Notes: generated by a model not told the origin, from the sequence alone. 64,000 bases of DNA from Microbacterium hibisci (GCF_015278255.1 NZ_JADIJC010000005.1:62001-126000), one strand, 5' to 3'. Numbered from the stretch's first letter, positions 46,257-56,298 are shown. Made by a program: numbers and translations.

Positions 46257-47507
46257 GTGCTCCTCTGTCTGACCGCGAACCATCGGAACGCGAGCCTCGA
46301 CGTCCTGGAGCGCCTCTCTGTCGGGGCGCCTGCGGCGACGCGCGCCCTCGTCGAGGACGAGTTCTTCGTCTCGGGTGCTGTCGTGCTCGCGACCTGCAAC
46401 CGGTTCGAGGCGTACCTCGACATCGATGAGCCGCTCACCGGCGGCGAAGCGGTCGCCGTCGAGTCCGTGGTCGAAGCGATGGCGGACGCATCCGGCGTGG
46501 CCGTGGATCTGCTGCGCGCGTCGGTCGCGGTGCATCAGGGGGCGGATGCCGCAGCCCACCTCTTCGCGGTCACCAGCGGCCTGGAGTCGATGGTCGTAGG
46601 CGAAGACGAGATCTCGGGTCAGGTGCGCCGCGCGCTCGACGCCGCTCGCGCCGACGGCCTGACCAGCAGCGAGCTGGAGCGCCTGTTCCAGAAGGCGACC
46701 CACACCAGCCGCGGCGTCCGCAACCGCACTCAGCTGCGCGGCGCGCACCGGTCGCTCGTCCGCCTGGCGCTCGAACTGGCCTCCAGCCGCGTGGCCGACT
46801 GGTCCGCTGCGAGGGTCGTGCTCGTGGGCACCGGCCGGTACGCCGCCCGCACCGTCGACGCGCTGCGCGCCCGGGGCGCGGGCGACATCCACGTCTTCTC
46901 GCCGTCCGGTCGTGCGGGGGCGTTCGCCGCCCAGCACGGCCTGCTTCCGGTCGCGGACTTCGCCGCCGCGGCGGCCGAGGCCGACGTCGTGATCACCTGC
47001 ACCGCGGACGCCGTCGTGCACGCGGACGCGTTCGTTCCCGGGCACCGCGTGCTCGTGATCGACCTAGGCCTGCCCCGCAACGTCGACCCTGCCGTCGGCA
47101 CGGTCGAAGCGGTGGAGCTGCTCGACCTCGAGACGATCCGCCTCCACGCACCGCTGCAGGAGTTCAACGCGCACGCCGATGCGCGCGCGATCGTGGGCGA
47201 TGCGGCGACCGAGTTCCACGCGGACCGCGAGTCGGGCCCCGCCATCACGGCACTGCGCGGCGACGTGCTCAAGATCGTCGAGAGCGAGATCGCGCGGGCT
47301 CGCTCACGCGGCGCCGGCGACGACGTCGAGGCGGCCCTGCGGCACCTGGCCGGCGTGCTGCTGCACCGACCCTCGGTGCGCATCAAGGAGCTGGCGGTCG
47401 AGGGCCGCATCGACGAGGCGCGCGCAGCGCTCGAGCTGCTCCACGGTCTCACGGTCGAGGCGCCCGGATCGGACGCCGACGACGACGGCCTCTGGGCCAC
47501 GGCCTGA
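46257..47507 (+). CDS. hemA: glutamyl-tRNA reductase
   Basis: The 416-residue protein opens the C5 haem pathway, reducing Glu-tRNA to glutamate-1-semialdehyde, which HemL then converts. Motifs: the catalytic cysteine in VVLATCNRFEAY, HLFAVTSGLESMVVGEDEISGQV, KATHTSRGVRNRT, and the NADPH-binding VVLVGTGRYAARTVDALRARG. The GTG start at 46257 is set by the -10 box 7 nt upstream. Confidence 0.95.
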   Translation: MLLCLTANHRNASLDVLERLSVGAPAATRALVEDEFFVSGAVVLATCNRFEAYLDIDEPLTGGEAVAVESVVEAMADASGVAVDLLRASVAVHQGADAAAHLFAVTSGLESMVVGEDEISGQVRRALDAARADGLTSSELERLFQKATHTSRGVRNRTQLRGAHRSLVRLALELASSRVADWSAARVVLVGTGRYAARTVDALRARGAGDIHVFSPSGRAGAFAAQHGLLPVADFAAAAAEADVVITCTADAVVHADAFVPGHRVLVIDLGLPRNVDPAVGTVEAVELLDLETIRLHAPLQEFNAHADARAIVGDAATEFHADRESGPAITALRGDVLKIVESEIARARSRGAGDDVEAALRHLAGVLLHRPSVRIKELAVEGRIDEARAALELLHGLTVEAPGSDADDDGLWATA

Positions 47508-47560
47508 CCCCCGCCCGCCCGGCGCCCGGCCCCGGGCCGCGTCGGTGCGGCTTCGGGTGG

Positions 47561-47600
47561 CGCAACACGCGGGATCGTGTGGTCGATGCCGCGTGTTGTG
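47561..47600. terminator. inverted repeat between convergent hemA and ZIP genes
   Basis: CAACACGCGG (47563-47572) and its perfect complement (47589-47598) are separated by 16 nt, extended by a G-T and a C-G pair. It could end both transcripts; the arms look like a dispersed repeat and could also bind a protein. Confidence 0.5.
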
Positions 47601-47656
47601 ACGCATGAAGGGACGGGCGTACCGCGAGACCGCGAGACCGCGGACCCGGGGCCCGC

Positions 47657-48550
47657 TCAGGCGAGTTCGTGGAGGAGGAAGGCGCCGAGGAAGCCGACGG
47701 TCGCCCAGAGCCCGGTGAGCGCGTGCTGCTCGTCGAACGCCTCGGGGATCATCGTGTTGCAGACCATCGCCAGGAGGCCGCCCGCCGCGATCGTGGTGAT
47801 GAGCGCGATCAGGTTGGGAGGGGCCGACTGGAAGGCCACATACCCGAGCACCGAGGCCACGACCGTGATGAGGGCGATGCCGATCCACAGCTTCGCGACG
47901 TAGGCCGCGTTCGATCCGCCGCGCTTGAGGGCCGCGGTCGAGCCGAGGCCCTCGGGGAAGTTGCTGATCGCGATCGCCGCGACGATCGGGATGCTGATGC
48001 CGCCCTGCAGCACCGAGAGACCCATCACGATGGACTCCGGGATGCCGTCGATGAGGGCTCCGACCGCGATCACGAGGCCCGCCCCGCTCACCGCCCGCGC
48101 GCCGGCGCGACGCGCGACGATGCTCGCGGGGATGTCGTCGCCGTCGGAGAACTCCGTCGTCGACGCGCCGCCCGTCGGGGAAGCGCCGACCGCACCGCCC
48201 GCCGCGGCCGAGCCGCCCGCCGCGGCCGAGCCGCCCGCCGCAGCCGAGCCCGCCCCGGCGGGGCCGCCCGCACCGGACTTCGCGCTGCGACGCGAGATCA
48301 GCTGGTCGGCCACGATGTACAGGATCGCGCCGCCGAGGAATCCGATCGTCGTGGGGACCAGCCCGCCGTCCTCCGCCGCCTCCTCCACGAGCTCGAACGC
48401 GAGCGTCGAGATCAGGACGCCCGCGCCGACGGCCATGATGCCGGCGACGATGCGCTGCGGGATGTCGACGAACCACGCGACCGCCGCCCCGATCAGCAGG
48501 GTGCCGCCGCCGATCAGACCGCTCAGCGCCGCGAGCCAGAGTCCTTCCAT
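47657..48550 (-). CDS. ZIP-family metal transporter
   Basis: The 297-residue membrane protein has about eight helices. The metal path is marked by GALIDGIPESIVMGLS and AIAISNFPEGLGSTAAL (HxxxE-like ZIP signatures, here with D/E and N/E). Between helices 3 and 4, the cytoplasmic loop has three exact GSAAAG repeats from an 18-bp tandem repeat, followed by a Gly/Ser-rich stretch, instead of the usual His-rich loop. It probably moves zinc or a related divalent ion into the cytoplasm. Confidence 0.87.
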   Translation of the reverse strand: MEGLWLAALSGLIGGGTLLIGAAVAWFVDIPQRIVAGIMAVGAGVLISTLAFELVEEAAEDGGLVPTTIGFLGGAILYIVADQLISRRSAKSGAGGPAGAGSAAAGGSAAAGGSAAAGGAVGASPTGGASTTEFSDGDDIPASIVARRAGARAVSGAGLVIAVGALIDGIPESIVMGLSVLQGGISIPIVAAIAISNFPEGLGSTAALKRGGSNAAYVAKLWIGIALITVVASVLGYVAFQSAPPNLIALITTIAAGGLLAMVCNTMIPEAFDEQHALTGLWATVGFLGAFLLHELA

Positions 48551-48574
48551 GGCGCCAAACTAGTGGCCGCGACG

Positions 48575-48613
48575 ACGGATGCCGCGGCGAAACGCGTTCG
48601 CCGCGGCATCCGT
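48575..48613. terminator. strong hairpin after the acyl-CoA ligase gene
   Basis: ACGGATGCCGCGGCGAA and its complement form a perfect 17-bp stem with a 5-nt loop, 21 nt beyond the stop of the minus-strand gene at 48634. There is no U-run. Confidence 0.7.
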
Positions 48614-48633
48614 TCGTCCGCCCTTCGCGTGGA

Positions 48634-50226
48634 TCAGACGGTCGCGGCCTCGCGTGCGCGCAGGTCCTTGCGGAGGATCTTCCCGGCGCTGGACTTCGGG
48701 ATCGCCTCGATGAACTCGACGCGACGGACCTTCTTGTGCGGTGCGACCTGGTCGGCGACGAACGACATCACCTCGTCCTCGGTGAGGCCCGACTCGGGCG
48801 CCGGCACGATGAAGGCCTTCGGAATCTCCTGCCTGTCATCGTCGAGCACGCCGATGACCGCGGCATCCATCACGTTCGGGTGACTGAGGAGCAGCGCCTC
48901 CAGCTCGGCAGGCGCGATCTGGTAGCCCTTGTACTTGATGAGCTCCTTGACGCGGTCGACGATCGAGAAGTAGCCGCCTTCGTGGTACACCGCGATGTCG
49001 CCGGTGTGCAGGAAGCCGTCGGCGTCGAGCGTCTCGGCCGTCGCCTCGGGCTGGTTGAGGTAGCCCAGCATGACGTTCGGGCCCTTGACCCACAGCTCGC
49101 CCGGCTTCGTGACGCCGTCGGGACCGACCTCGGTGATCTCTTCGCCCGTCTCGGTGTCGACGAGCTTGTTCTGGCTGTTGGGCAGCATCACGCCGACGGA
49201 GCTGACCGGAATGTCGTAGCGGTCGTTCGGCATCGCGTGCGACACCGGGCTGAGCTCGCTCATGCCGTAGCCCTGCATCATGCGCGCATTGATGCGGCGG
49301 CCGGCGGTCTCGGCGGTCTCACCGTCGAGCGGGGCCGCCCCCGAGAACACGGTGTGCACGCTCGAGATGTCGAACTGGTCGACGACGGGGTGCTTCGCCA
49401 GGGCGACGGCGATCGGCGGTGCGATGTACAGGTAGGTGCACTGGAACTTCTGGATGTTCGTGAGGAACTCGACGAGGTCGAACTTCGGCATCGTCACCAG
49501 GCTCGCGCGCTGGCGCAGGGCGAGATTGAGCAGCACGGTCATGCCGTAGATGTGGAAGAACGGCAGCACCGCGAGCACGCGATCCGTCTCGGCGAGGTCG
49601 AGGGCGACCCGGCACTGCGCGACGTTCGCCACGAGGTTGCGGTGCGACAGCATGACGCCCTTGGGCACGCCGGTCGTTCCGGAGGAGTAGGGGAGCACCG
49701 CCACGTGCGTGGCCGGGTCGAACGAGACCTCCGGCGCCGCGGATCCTTCGGTGAGCAGTTCGCGCAGGTTCGGGTGGCCGGCGGCGCCGTCGAGCACGAT
49801 CACGCGCTCGTGCGGGATGCCGACGGCCTCGGCAGCGGTGGACGCCTGGGGGAGGAGCGGGCTCACGGTCACGAGCCACGTAGCCCCGGCATCCCGCAGC
49901 TGCTTCTCGACCTCGCCGGCCGTGTACAGCGAGTTGACGGTGGTGACGGTGGCGCCGGCGCGGAGGATGCCGTGGAACACCGTCGCGAACGCGGGCACGT
50001 TCGGGCACAGCAGGCCCACGACGGTGTCGACGCCCACGCCGCGGGCCGCCAGCGCACCGGCGAAGAGATTCACCTGCGTGCGCAGCGCGCCGTAGGTGGT
50101 CTCGGCACCGGTGGCGGGATCGATGAGCGCGATGCGCCCCAGATCCTCGTCCGTCAGGCTCGAGAAGAGGTAGTCGTAGATGCTGAGCTCGGGAATCTCG
50201 ACATCGGGATGCGAACTGGTGAACAC
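48634..50226 (-). CDS. AMP-binding acyl-CoA/4-coumarate-CoA ligase-like enzyme
   Basis: The 530-residue adenylating enzyme carries the P-loop-like LPYSSGTTGVPKGVMLSHRN, MMQGYGMSELSP, the core DGFLHTGDIAVYHEGGYFSIVDRVKELIKYKGYQIAPAELEALLLSH, and the C-terminal catalytic lysine in PKSSAGKILRKDLR. The whole layout is that of plant-type 4-coumarate:CoA ligases. It activates an aromatic or medium-chain acid to its CoA ester. GTG 50226 is chosen because AAGGAGA stands right before it; the frame extends 23 codons further without a signal. Confidence 0.9.
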   Translation of the reverse strand: MFTSSHPDVEIPELSIYDYLFSSLTDEDLGRIALIDPATGAETTYGALRTQVNLFAGALAARGVGVDTVVGLLCPNVPAFATVFHGILRAGATVTTVNSLYTAGEVEKQLRDAGATWLVTVSPLLPQASTAAEAVGIPHERVIVLDGAAGHPNLRELLTEGSAAPEVSFDPATHVAVLPYSSGTTGVPKGVMLSHRNLVANVAQCRVALDLAETDRVLAVLPFFHIYGMTVLLNLALRQRASLVTMPKFDLVEFLTNIQKFQCTYLYIAPPIAVALAKHPVVDQFDISSVHTVFSGAAPLDGETAETAGRRINARMMQGYGMSELSPVSHAMPNDRYDIPVSSVGVMLPNSQNKLVDTETGEEITEVGPDGVTKPGELWVKGPNVMLGYLNQPEATAETLDADGFLHTGDIAVYHEGGYFSIVDRVKELIKYKGYQIAPAELEALLLSHPNVMDAAVIGVLDDDRQEIPKAFIVPAPESGLTEDEVMSFVADQVAPHKKVRRVEFIEAIPKSSAGKILRKDLRAREAATV

Positions 50227-50450
50227 CGGATCTCCTTCGATCGGGCGGCATACGGTCAGAACGGCGAACCCCGGGGCGCGCCGTGCGACCATCATGCCAT
50301 CCGGGCCGGCGAATGTGGCACGCGATTCCGCGATCTGTGGAACGCAGTCTCACGGCGTGCGACCTTGCGAAAATGTCGCGCCCATACCGCGCGTCCGGCC
50401 GCCGAGGGGACGACCGGACGCGCGAGAGCCGATGAGTGGAGACCGCCCCG

Positions 50451-51536
50451 TCAGTGGGCGAGCGCCGGCTGGCGCCCACCGGCGGCCAGCCGCTCGGCGG
50501 CGAGACCCTCAGCGGCCTCGAGCGGCGTCACGCCGCGCGCCTCCGCCTCGTCGAAGATGCGGCGCAGCGTGTCGCCGATGTGCGCGACGCGCTCCATGAT
50601 CTCGGTGCGCGAACCCAGCTTCTTCGCCTCGAGGTCGAGGTAGATCACGCCGCCCGCGTTCACGACGAAGTCGGGGGCGTACAGGATGCCGCGCCCGGCC
50701 AGTCGGTCTGCACCGCTGTGGTCGGCCAGCGGGTTGTTGGCCGGACCGCAGACGGCCTTCGCGTCGAGCGCGTCGATCACGTCGTCGGTGAGGAGCCCGC
50801 CGATGCCGGCCGGCACGAAGACGTCCGCGGGCACCAGGTGCTCCTCGCCCGGCGAGATCCAGTCCGCGCCGAGCTCGGCCGCCAGGTCGCGCTTGGCAGG
50901 GTTGACGTCGGTCACCGTGAGCCGCGCGCCCTCCGCCGAGAGCCGCACCGCCAGACGGCTGCCGACCTGGCCCAGTCCGGAGACGGTGATGCGGCGCCCT
51001 GCGACGTCCGACACGCCGGCGACCCGCTCGAGGGTGGCGCGCAGCGACTCGTACACGCCGAGGCTGGTGGGTCCGGCCGGCTCGCCGGATCCGCCGACCG
51101 CGTCGGGAAGGCCGACGACGTGCTCCGTGCGCTCGCTCACGACGAGCATGTCGTCGGTCGTCGAGCCGACGTCCTCGGCGGTGCGGTACAGACCGTGGAG
51201 CGACTCGACGGCGTCGCCGAGGTCGAGGAACGCCGCGCGACGGCGGTCGGCATCGAGGGTGGTTCCGGGGGGCAGCGCGATCACGGACTTGCCGCCGCCC
51301 GCGTCGAGGCCGGCCGCGGCGTTCTTGAGGGTCATCGCGGCGGAGAGTCGCAGCGCATCGCCGAGCGCGTCGCGCCAGTGCGGGTAGGTCCACAGGCGGG
51401 CCCCACCGAGGGCGGACCCCAGAACCGAGGAGTGCAGCGCGACCGAGATGAACAGTCCGCTGCGCCGCCCGGTGATCACCTCCACCCGTTCGTGCGAGAA
51501 ATCGGGCAGGGGCAGGGAGGGCACAGTGTGCGTCAT
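50451..51536 (-). CDS. Glu/Leu/Phe/Val dehydrogenase (valine dehydrogenase-like)
   Basis: The 361-residue amino-acid dehydrogenase has the catalytic lysine in DAGGGKSVI, an N-terminal dimerisation part and a Rossmann motif GLGQVGSRLAVRLSAEGA with VTDVNP at the NAD-specific end. VNAGGVIYLD follows. It deaminates a branched-chain or aromatic amino acid to the keto acid. ATG 51536 has AAGGAAG upstream. The 224-nt gap before the ligase gene contains nothing recognisable. Confidence 0.9.
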   Translation of the reverse strand: MTHTVPSLPLPDFSHERVEVITGRRSGLFISVALHSSVLGSALGGARLWTYPHWRDALGDALRLSAAMTLKNAAAGLDAGGGKSVIALPPGTTLDADRRRAAFLDLGDAVESLHGLYRTAEDVGSTTDDMLVVSERTEHVVGLPDAVGGSGEPAGPTSLGVYESLRATLERVAGVSDVAGRRITVSGLGQVGSRLAVRLSAEGARLTVTDVNPAKRDLAAELGADWISPGEEHLVPADVFVPAGIGGLLTDDVIDALDAKAVCGPANNPLADHSGADRLAGRGILYAPDFVVNAGGVIYLDLEAKKLGSRTEIMERVAHIGDTLRRIFDEAEARGVTPLEAAEGLAAERLAAGGRQPALAH

Positions 51537-51729
51537 CGCGATACTTCCTTCGGCGGGCCTCGTGGGCGGTGCGCTGCGGACGCCGCGGCGTTGCGGCATC
51601 CGTTTCCCATTCCACACCGGTTCGGCGGATTGTTCAACCATGCCGACGGCGAGTGCGCAGATTGCGCCATGGATGCGACGGGCACTGCGCAGTCATCAGC
51701 ACTGTGCCGGCCGTCGATAGCATCGGAGA

Positions 51730-52533
51730 ATGCCCGACGCCTACACCCACGGCCATCACGAGAGCGTGCTGCGGTCGCACCGCTGGCGCACCGCCGAGAA
51801 CTCCGCCGCCTACCTGCTGCCGCACCTCCGTCCGGGCGTCTCGATCCTCGACGTGGGCAGTGGTCCGGGCACGATCACCGCGGATCTCGCGTTGATCGTC
51901 GCCCCCGGTCGTGTGGTGGGGACGGATGCCGCCGCCGACGTCGTCGCGCAGGCCGCGGCCGACCACTCGGCGCCGAACCTGTCGTTCGAGATGGGCGACG
52001 CCTATGCCCTGCCCTTCGAGGACGGCGAGTTCGAGGTCGTGCACGCCCACCAGGTGCTGCAGCACGTGGACCGCCCCGTCGACATGCTGCGCGAGCTCGG
52101 CCGCGTCGCGGGGCCGGACGGTCTGGTCGCCGCGCGCGACGTCGACTACGAGGGCGTCATCTGGTACCCGTTGATCCCTGCCCTCGACGAGTGGCTCGCG
52201 CTGTACCTCGCCACCCATCGCAGCGTCGCCGGCGAGCCGGCCGCGGGGCGACGGCTCAAGGCCTGGGCCCGCGAGGCCGGACTCTCCGACATCCGCGCCA
52301 CCGCGTCGCTCTGGCTCTTCGAGGACGAGGGCGACCGGGCATGGTGGGGCGGCATGTGGGCCGACCGGGTGCTGCAGTCCTCCTTCGCCGCATCCGCCCG
52401 TGCGACCGGCGCCGATGACGCGCTGCTGCAGCGCATCTCGGAGGGGTGGCGGGAATGGGCGGCCGCCGAAGACGGCTGGCTGCTGCTGCCGCACGGCGAG
52501 ATCCTCGCCCACGGCCCGCGTCAGGAGAGCTGA
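51730..52533 (+). CDS. class I SAM-dependent methyltransferase
   Basis: The 267-residue protein has the SAM motif LDVGSGPGTITADLA, an acidic residue at GTDAAADVV, MGDAYALPFEDGEFEVVHAHQVLQHV, and a C-terminal extension rich in Trp. It resembles the UbiE/menaquinone-methyltransferase shape but is a general small-molecule methylase by sequence alone. TAGCAT ends 6 nt before the ATG (leaderless). The next gene overlaps its stop by one base (TGATG). Confidence 0.88.
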   Translation: MPDAYTHGHHESVLRSHRWRTAENSAAYLLPHLRPGVSILDVGSGPGTITADLALIVAPGRVVGTDAAADVVAQAAADHSAPNLSFEMGDAYALPFEDGEFEVVHAHQVLQHVDRPVDMLRELGRVAGPDGLVAARDVDYEGVIWYPLIPALDEWLALYLATHRSVAGEPAAGRRLKAWAREAGLSDIRATASLWLFEDEGDRAWWGGMWADRVLQSSFAASARATGADDALLQRISEGWREWAAAEDGWLLLPHGEILAHGPRQES

Positions 52534-53015
52534 TGACCGCGCCCGCCTCGCTGCCCGCCCGCAGCCGCCTCGTCCACGACGCGATCCGAGCCGCCGGCAT
52601 CCCCGGTGACATCGTGGTGCTTCCGGATGCCGCATCCACCGCGGCGCTGGCCGCCGAGGCGCTGGGGGTCGAGGTCGGTGCGATCGCCAACAGCCTGGTG
52701 TTCTTCAGCGACGGCGAGCCGCTGCTCGTCATGACCAGCGGCGCGCATCGGGTCGACACGGCGGCGCTCGCCGCGCGGCTGGGCCGCGCGAAGATCCAGC
52801 GCGCGACGCCGGAGCAGGTCCGCGAGGCGACCGGCCAGGCGATCGGCGGCGTCGCTCCGACGGGGCATCCGTCGCCGCTCGCGACCGTCGTCGACGAGGA
52901 TCTCGCCGCGTATCCCGAGATCTGGGCTGCCGGGGGCACGCCGCACACCGTGTTCCCGATGACGTACGACGAACTGGTGCGTCTCACCGGTGGCACGGTC
53001 GCCAAAGTCGACTGA
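52533..53015 (+). CDS. YbaK/ProX-type aminoacyl-tRNA deacylase family protein
   Basis: The 160-residue protein has the YbaK fold: TAALAAEALGVEVGAIANSLVF (catalytic-lysine-type region, here Asn instead of Lys), VMTSGAHRVD, and IGGVAPTGHPSPLATVVDEDL. YbaK-like proteins remove mischarged amino acids from tRNA. The start at 52533 shares a base with the methyltransferase stop, with GGAG upstream. Confidence 0.88.
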   Translation: MTAPASLPARSRLVHDAIRAAGIPGDIVVLPDAASTAALAAEALGVEVGAIANSLVFFSDGEPLLVMTSGAHRVDTAALAARLGRAKIQRATPEQVREATGQAIGGVAPTGHPSPLATVVDEDLAAYPEIWAAGGTPHTVFPMTYDELVRLTGGTVAKVD

Positions 53016-53043
53016 GCCCGCGTTCCGCGTGCGCCTCCTCCTA

Positions 53044-53072
53044 TTGACGGCCCGTCCGTCGAGAGGTAGAAG
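53044..53072 (+). promoter_or_regulatory. housekeeping-type promoter of the carboxypeptidase gene
   Basis: TTGACG (53044-53049), a 17-nt spacer and TAGAAG (53067-53072), giving a leader of about 70 nt before the ATG at 53149. This is the best match to the vegetative consensus in the window. Confidence 0.65.
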
Positions 53073-53148
53073 TTGACCGTTCGTGTCGCGCCGTGGGCGG
53101 CGGACTCGCCGTACCCGGTCTTCGTGCACGCGTGACAGGGGGAAGCTC

Positions 53149-56100
53149 ATGATCCGCAAGCTCGCCGTCGCCACCTCCGCGGCCCTGATACTCACGGCCA
53201 TCGCCGTGACTCCGGCCGTCGCCAGCCCCGAGCCGCCGCCGCCGGCGGACGCGCTCGCCGTCTACACGGGATCGGTGGATGCCGAGGGACTGGCCGCGAT
53301 CGTGGATCTCGGTGTGGACCGGCACGAGGTCGTCACCACCGAGAGCGACACGCCGGGCGAACTCGGCGTGCAGGTGATCCTGAGTCCCGACCAGGCCGCG
53401 GCGCTGGCGGAGGGCGGCACGGCGCTCGAGCAGAAGGCGCCGGGCGCGCAGCTGCGCACCTTCGCTGCGGAAGACGGCGTGTTCCGCATGTACAGCGGAG
53501 AGGGCGGGCTGCTCGAGGAGCTGCAGGACGTCGCCGCCGCGTACCCGAAGATCGCGAGCTTCCGCGTCATCGGCCAGACGACGCAGGGGCAGGACATCGG
53601 TGCGGTCCGGGTGACCAAGAACGCCAAGGGCCAGAACAACGGCAGCAAGCCGACCACGGTGTACGTGGGTGCCCAGCACGCCCGTGAGTGGATCACCCCC
53701 GAGATGGTGCGGCGACTCATGAACCTCATCGTGACGTCGTACGGCAGCGACGAGCGCATCACCGACCTCGTCAACACGACGGAACTGTGGTTCGTGCCGG
53801 TGGCCAACCCCGACGGCTACGACCACACCTTCGAGCCCGGGCAGCGACTGTGGCGGAAGAACCTCCGCGACAACAACGGCGACGGCCAGATCACGGCGGG
53901 GGACGGCGTCGACCTCAACCGCAACTTCCCGACGAGGTGGGGCTACGACAACGAGGGATCCTCGCCGTCGCCCTCGTCCGACACGTACCGCGGTCCGGCG
54001 CCGGCTTCCGAGCCCGAGACGCAGGCGCTCGACGCGCTCTTCGCCGATCTCACGCCCGAGTTCCTCGTCAACTACCACTCGGCCGCCGAGCTGCTGCTGC
54101 ACGGCATCGGCTGGCAGGTGGCCACGCCGTCGCCCGACGACGTGATCTACGAGGCGATGGTGGGCGACGACGCCGACCCGGCGGTGCCCGGGTACGACCC
54201 GGATCTGTCGGCCGAGCTCTACACGACCAACGGCGACACCGACTCCCACGCGCAGGAGGCGTACGGCACCCTCGGCTTCACCCCCGAGATGGCGACCTGC
54301 GAGTCGGCATCGAACTCGGTGCCTGACGACGAGTGGGAGGCGGAGCAGTGCCAGAGCGGCTTCAACTTCCCCGATGACGAGGAGCTGATCCAGGCGGAGT
54401 TCGAGAAGAACATCCCCTTCGCGCTCGCCGTCGCCGAGTCGGCGAAGGACCCCGACGACCCGGTCTCGGTCGTCGGACGCGACGCCGAGGACTTCCGGGT
54501 GGACACGTTCGCGGTCTCGTACGGAGATCCGCAGACGGTGGCCGTGTGGGCCAAGCGCGACCTCCGGAAGATCGAGATGAACTACCGCGTCGACGGCGGC
54601 GACACCGTCACTGTTCCCGTCGACGAGTGGGAGGGCGGTGAGCGCTACGGCGACGAGAACACCGACTACTACGCCGAATTCCGCGGCACGGTCACCGGCG
54701 CTGCTGCCGGCGACAGCGTGGAGGTCTGGTTCTCGGCGAAACCCGCGGCCCGCGACCTCAAGGGTCCGGGTGCGCCCAAGCGCGTGGAGAGCGAGCACTT
54801 CACCTACGAGGTGGCGCAGGACACCGGCAGCTCCGTGCTCGTGATCGCCAACGAGGACTACACCGGCTACAACCCGGAGGAGGAGCCGCGCGACGACGGC
54901 CCGAAGTACCTGGACGAGCACGTCGCGGCGCTGGAGGCGAACGGCGTGACGCCCGACGTCTGGGACGTGGACGCCGACGGCGTGCCGCACGACCTCGGCG
55001 TGCTGAGCCACTACGACGCCGTGCTCTGGTACCTGGGCGACAACCGGCTCACACAGGACGAGGAGGACGTCCTCACCGAGACGTATCTGTTCGGCGCGGT
55101 GACCGACCTGTCGGTCGCGGAGCGGCAGCAGTACCTCACGATCGCGGTGCGCGACTTCCTCAACGAGGGCGGAAAGCTGGCCTTCGGCGGCGAGACCGCC
55201 GCGTACTACGGCCAGCTCGGGGCCGCGCTCGGCGGCATCTACTACGGCCTCGACGGCGCGCCGGACGAGCAGTGCGTGGTGACCTCGGACTTCTTCGCGG
55301 ACTGCCTGCTGCTGGCGGACGACTTCACGCAGTACTGGCTGGGCGCGTACGACCGCACCCCCGTCTCGGGCGCCGGGATCTCGGGCATCGCCGAGCCGCT
55401 CACGGGCCTCGAGGCCCTGTTCGGCGGTCCCGCTCTCGCCGACAACCCCGTCGACGAGGCCGGCCAGCTCACGGTGACGAGCGACGTGCTCCCCGTCGAG
55501 GAGTTCCCGCAGTTCGAGAGCTGGGCGGCGGCCGAGTACCTGTCGCCGTCAGGGCCGTTCATCCCGGTCGGCGGCGAGTGGGCGATGTTCGCCTCGCACA
55601 TCGACGAGGGCTATCAGCGGCTGTCGCGCACCTACTCGGTGCCGGCGCTCGCTCCCGGCGAGACGGCGACCTTCGACGCGAAGATCTCGTACTGGACCGA
55701 GCTCGGGTACGACCACGTGATCGTCGAGGCCCGCGTCGCCGGCACCGACGACTGGACGACGCTGGCGGATGAGAACGGGGCGACCTCGACGGAGGTTCCG
55801 GCCGAGTGCGAGGGCGACTTCTTCATCGAGATGCACCCGCAGCTGGCGAACTACCTCACGCCGGGCAACCCGTGTCAGCCGACGGGGCTCACCGGTGACT
55901 GGAACTCGTTCACGGGCAACTCCGGCGGCTGGATCCCGACCTCGTTCGACCTGTCGGCGTACGCGGGACAGGACGTGGAGATCGTCGTGAGCTACGTGAC
56001 CGATCCGTTCACGGGCGAGGTGGGACTCATGGTCGACGACACCGCGCTCGTCGTCGGCGGGACCGCCACCGAGGTCGAGGGCTTCGAGACCGGCACCGGC

Positions 56101-56298
56101 GAATGGCAGGTGCTGGGAGCGCCCGAGTCGAGCCCGGGCAACTCGGCGGACTTCTTCCGCTACGACGCGGAGGGGCCGTTCTACAGCACCACGGCGACGC
56201 CCGACACGCTGATGTTCGGCTTCGGTCTCGAGCAGCTCGAGTCCGACGAGGCGCGAGCGGAGGTGGCCGCCCGGATCCTGGCGCACTTCGCCGGCTGA
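53149..56298 (+). CDS. secreted M14 zinc carboxypeptidase with large C-terminal region
   Basis: The 1049-residue exported protein has a Sec signal peptide (1-25, ending TPAVA), an N-terminal propeptide-like part, and an M14 catalytic domain (about 115-430). Zinc ligands are His177 and Glu180 in GAQHARE and His310 in NYHSAAE; NRNF binds the substrate carboxylate; the catalytic Glu380 is in FTPEM. The following 600 residues include a beta-rich region, a flavodoxin- or ThuA-like region (SVLVIANEDYTGYNP, YDAVLWYLGDN), and a final immune-inhibitor-A-like beta-sandwich (SFDLSAYAGQDVEIVVSYVTD). It digests peptides outside the cell. AGGGGGA precedes the ATG. Confidence 0.9.
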   Translation: MIRKLAVATSAALILTAIAVTPAVASPEPPPPADALAVYTGSVDAEGLAAIVDLGVDRHEVVTTESDTPGELGVQVILSPDQAAALAEGGTALEQKAPGAQLRTFAAEDGVFRMYSGEGGLLEELQDVAAAYPKIASFRVIGQTTQGQDIGAVRVTKNAKGQNNGSKPTTVYVGAQHAREWITPEMVRRLMNLIVTSYGSDERITDLVNTTELWFVPVANPDGYDHTFEPGQRLWRKNLRDNNGDGQITAGDGVDLNRNFPTRWGYDNEGSSPSPSSDTYRGPAPASEPETQALDALFADLTPEFLVNYHSAAELLLHGIGWQVATPSPDDVIYEAMVGDDADPAVPGYDPDLSAELYTTNGDTDSHAQEAYGTLGFTPEMATCESASNSVPDDEWEAEQCQSGFNFPDDEELIQAEFEKNIPFALAVAESAKDPDDPVSVVGRDAEDFRVDTFAVSYGDPQTVAVWAKRDLRKIEMNYRVDGGDTVTVPVDEWEGGERYGDENTDYYAEFRGTVTGAAAGDSVEVWFSAKPAARDLKGPGAPKRVESEHFTYEVAQDTGSSVLVIANEDYTGYNPEEEPRDDGPKYLDEHVAALEANGVTPDVWDVDADGVPHDLGVLSHYDAVLWYLGDNRLTQDEEDVLTETYLFGAVTDLSVAERQQYLTIAVRDFLNEGGKLAFGGETAAYYGQLGAALGGIYYGLDGAPDEQCVVTSDFFADCLLLADDFTQYWLGAYDRTPVSGAGISGIAEPLTGLEALFGGPALADNPVDEAGQLTVTSDVLPVEEFPQFESWAAAEYLSPSGPFIPVGGEWAMFASHIDEGYQRLSRTYSVPALAPGETATFDAKISYWTELGYDHVIVEARVAGTDDWTTLADENGATSTEVPAECEGDFFIEMHPQLANYLTPGNPCQPTGLTGDWNSFTGNSGGWIPTSFDLSAYAGQDVEIVVSYVTDPFTGEVGLMVDDTALVVGGTATEVEGFETGTGEWQVLGAPESSPGNSADFFRYDAEGPFYSTTATPDTLMFGFGLEQLESDEARAEVAARILAHFAG

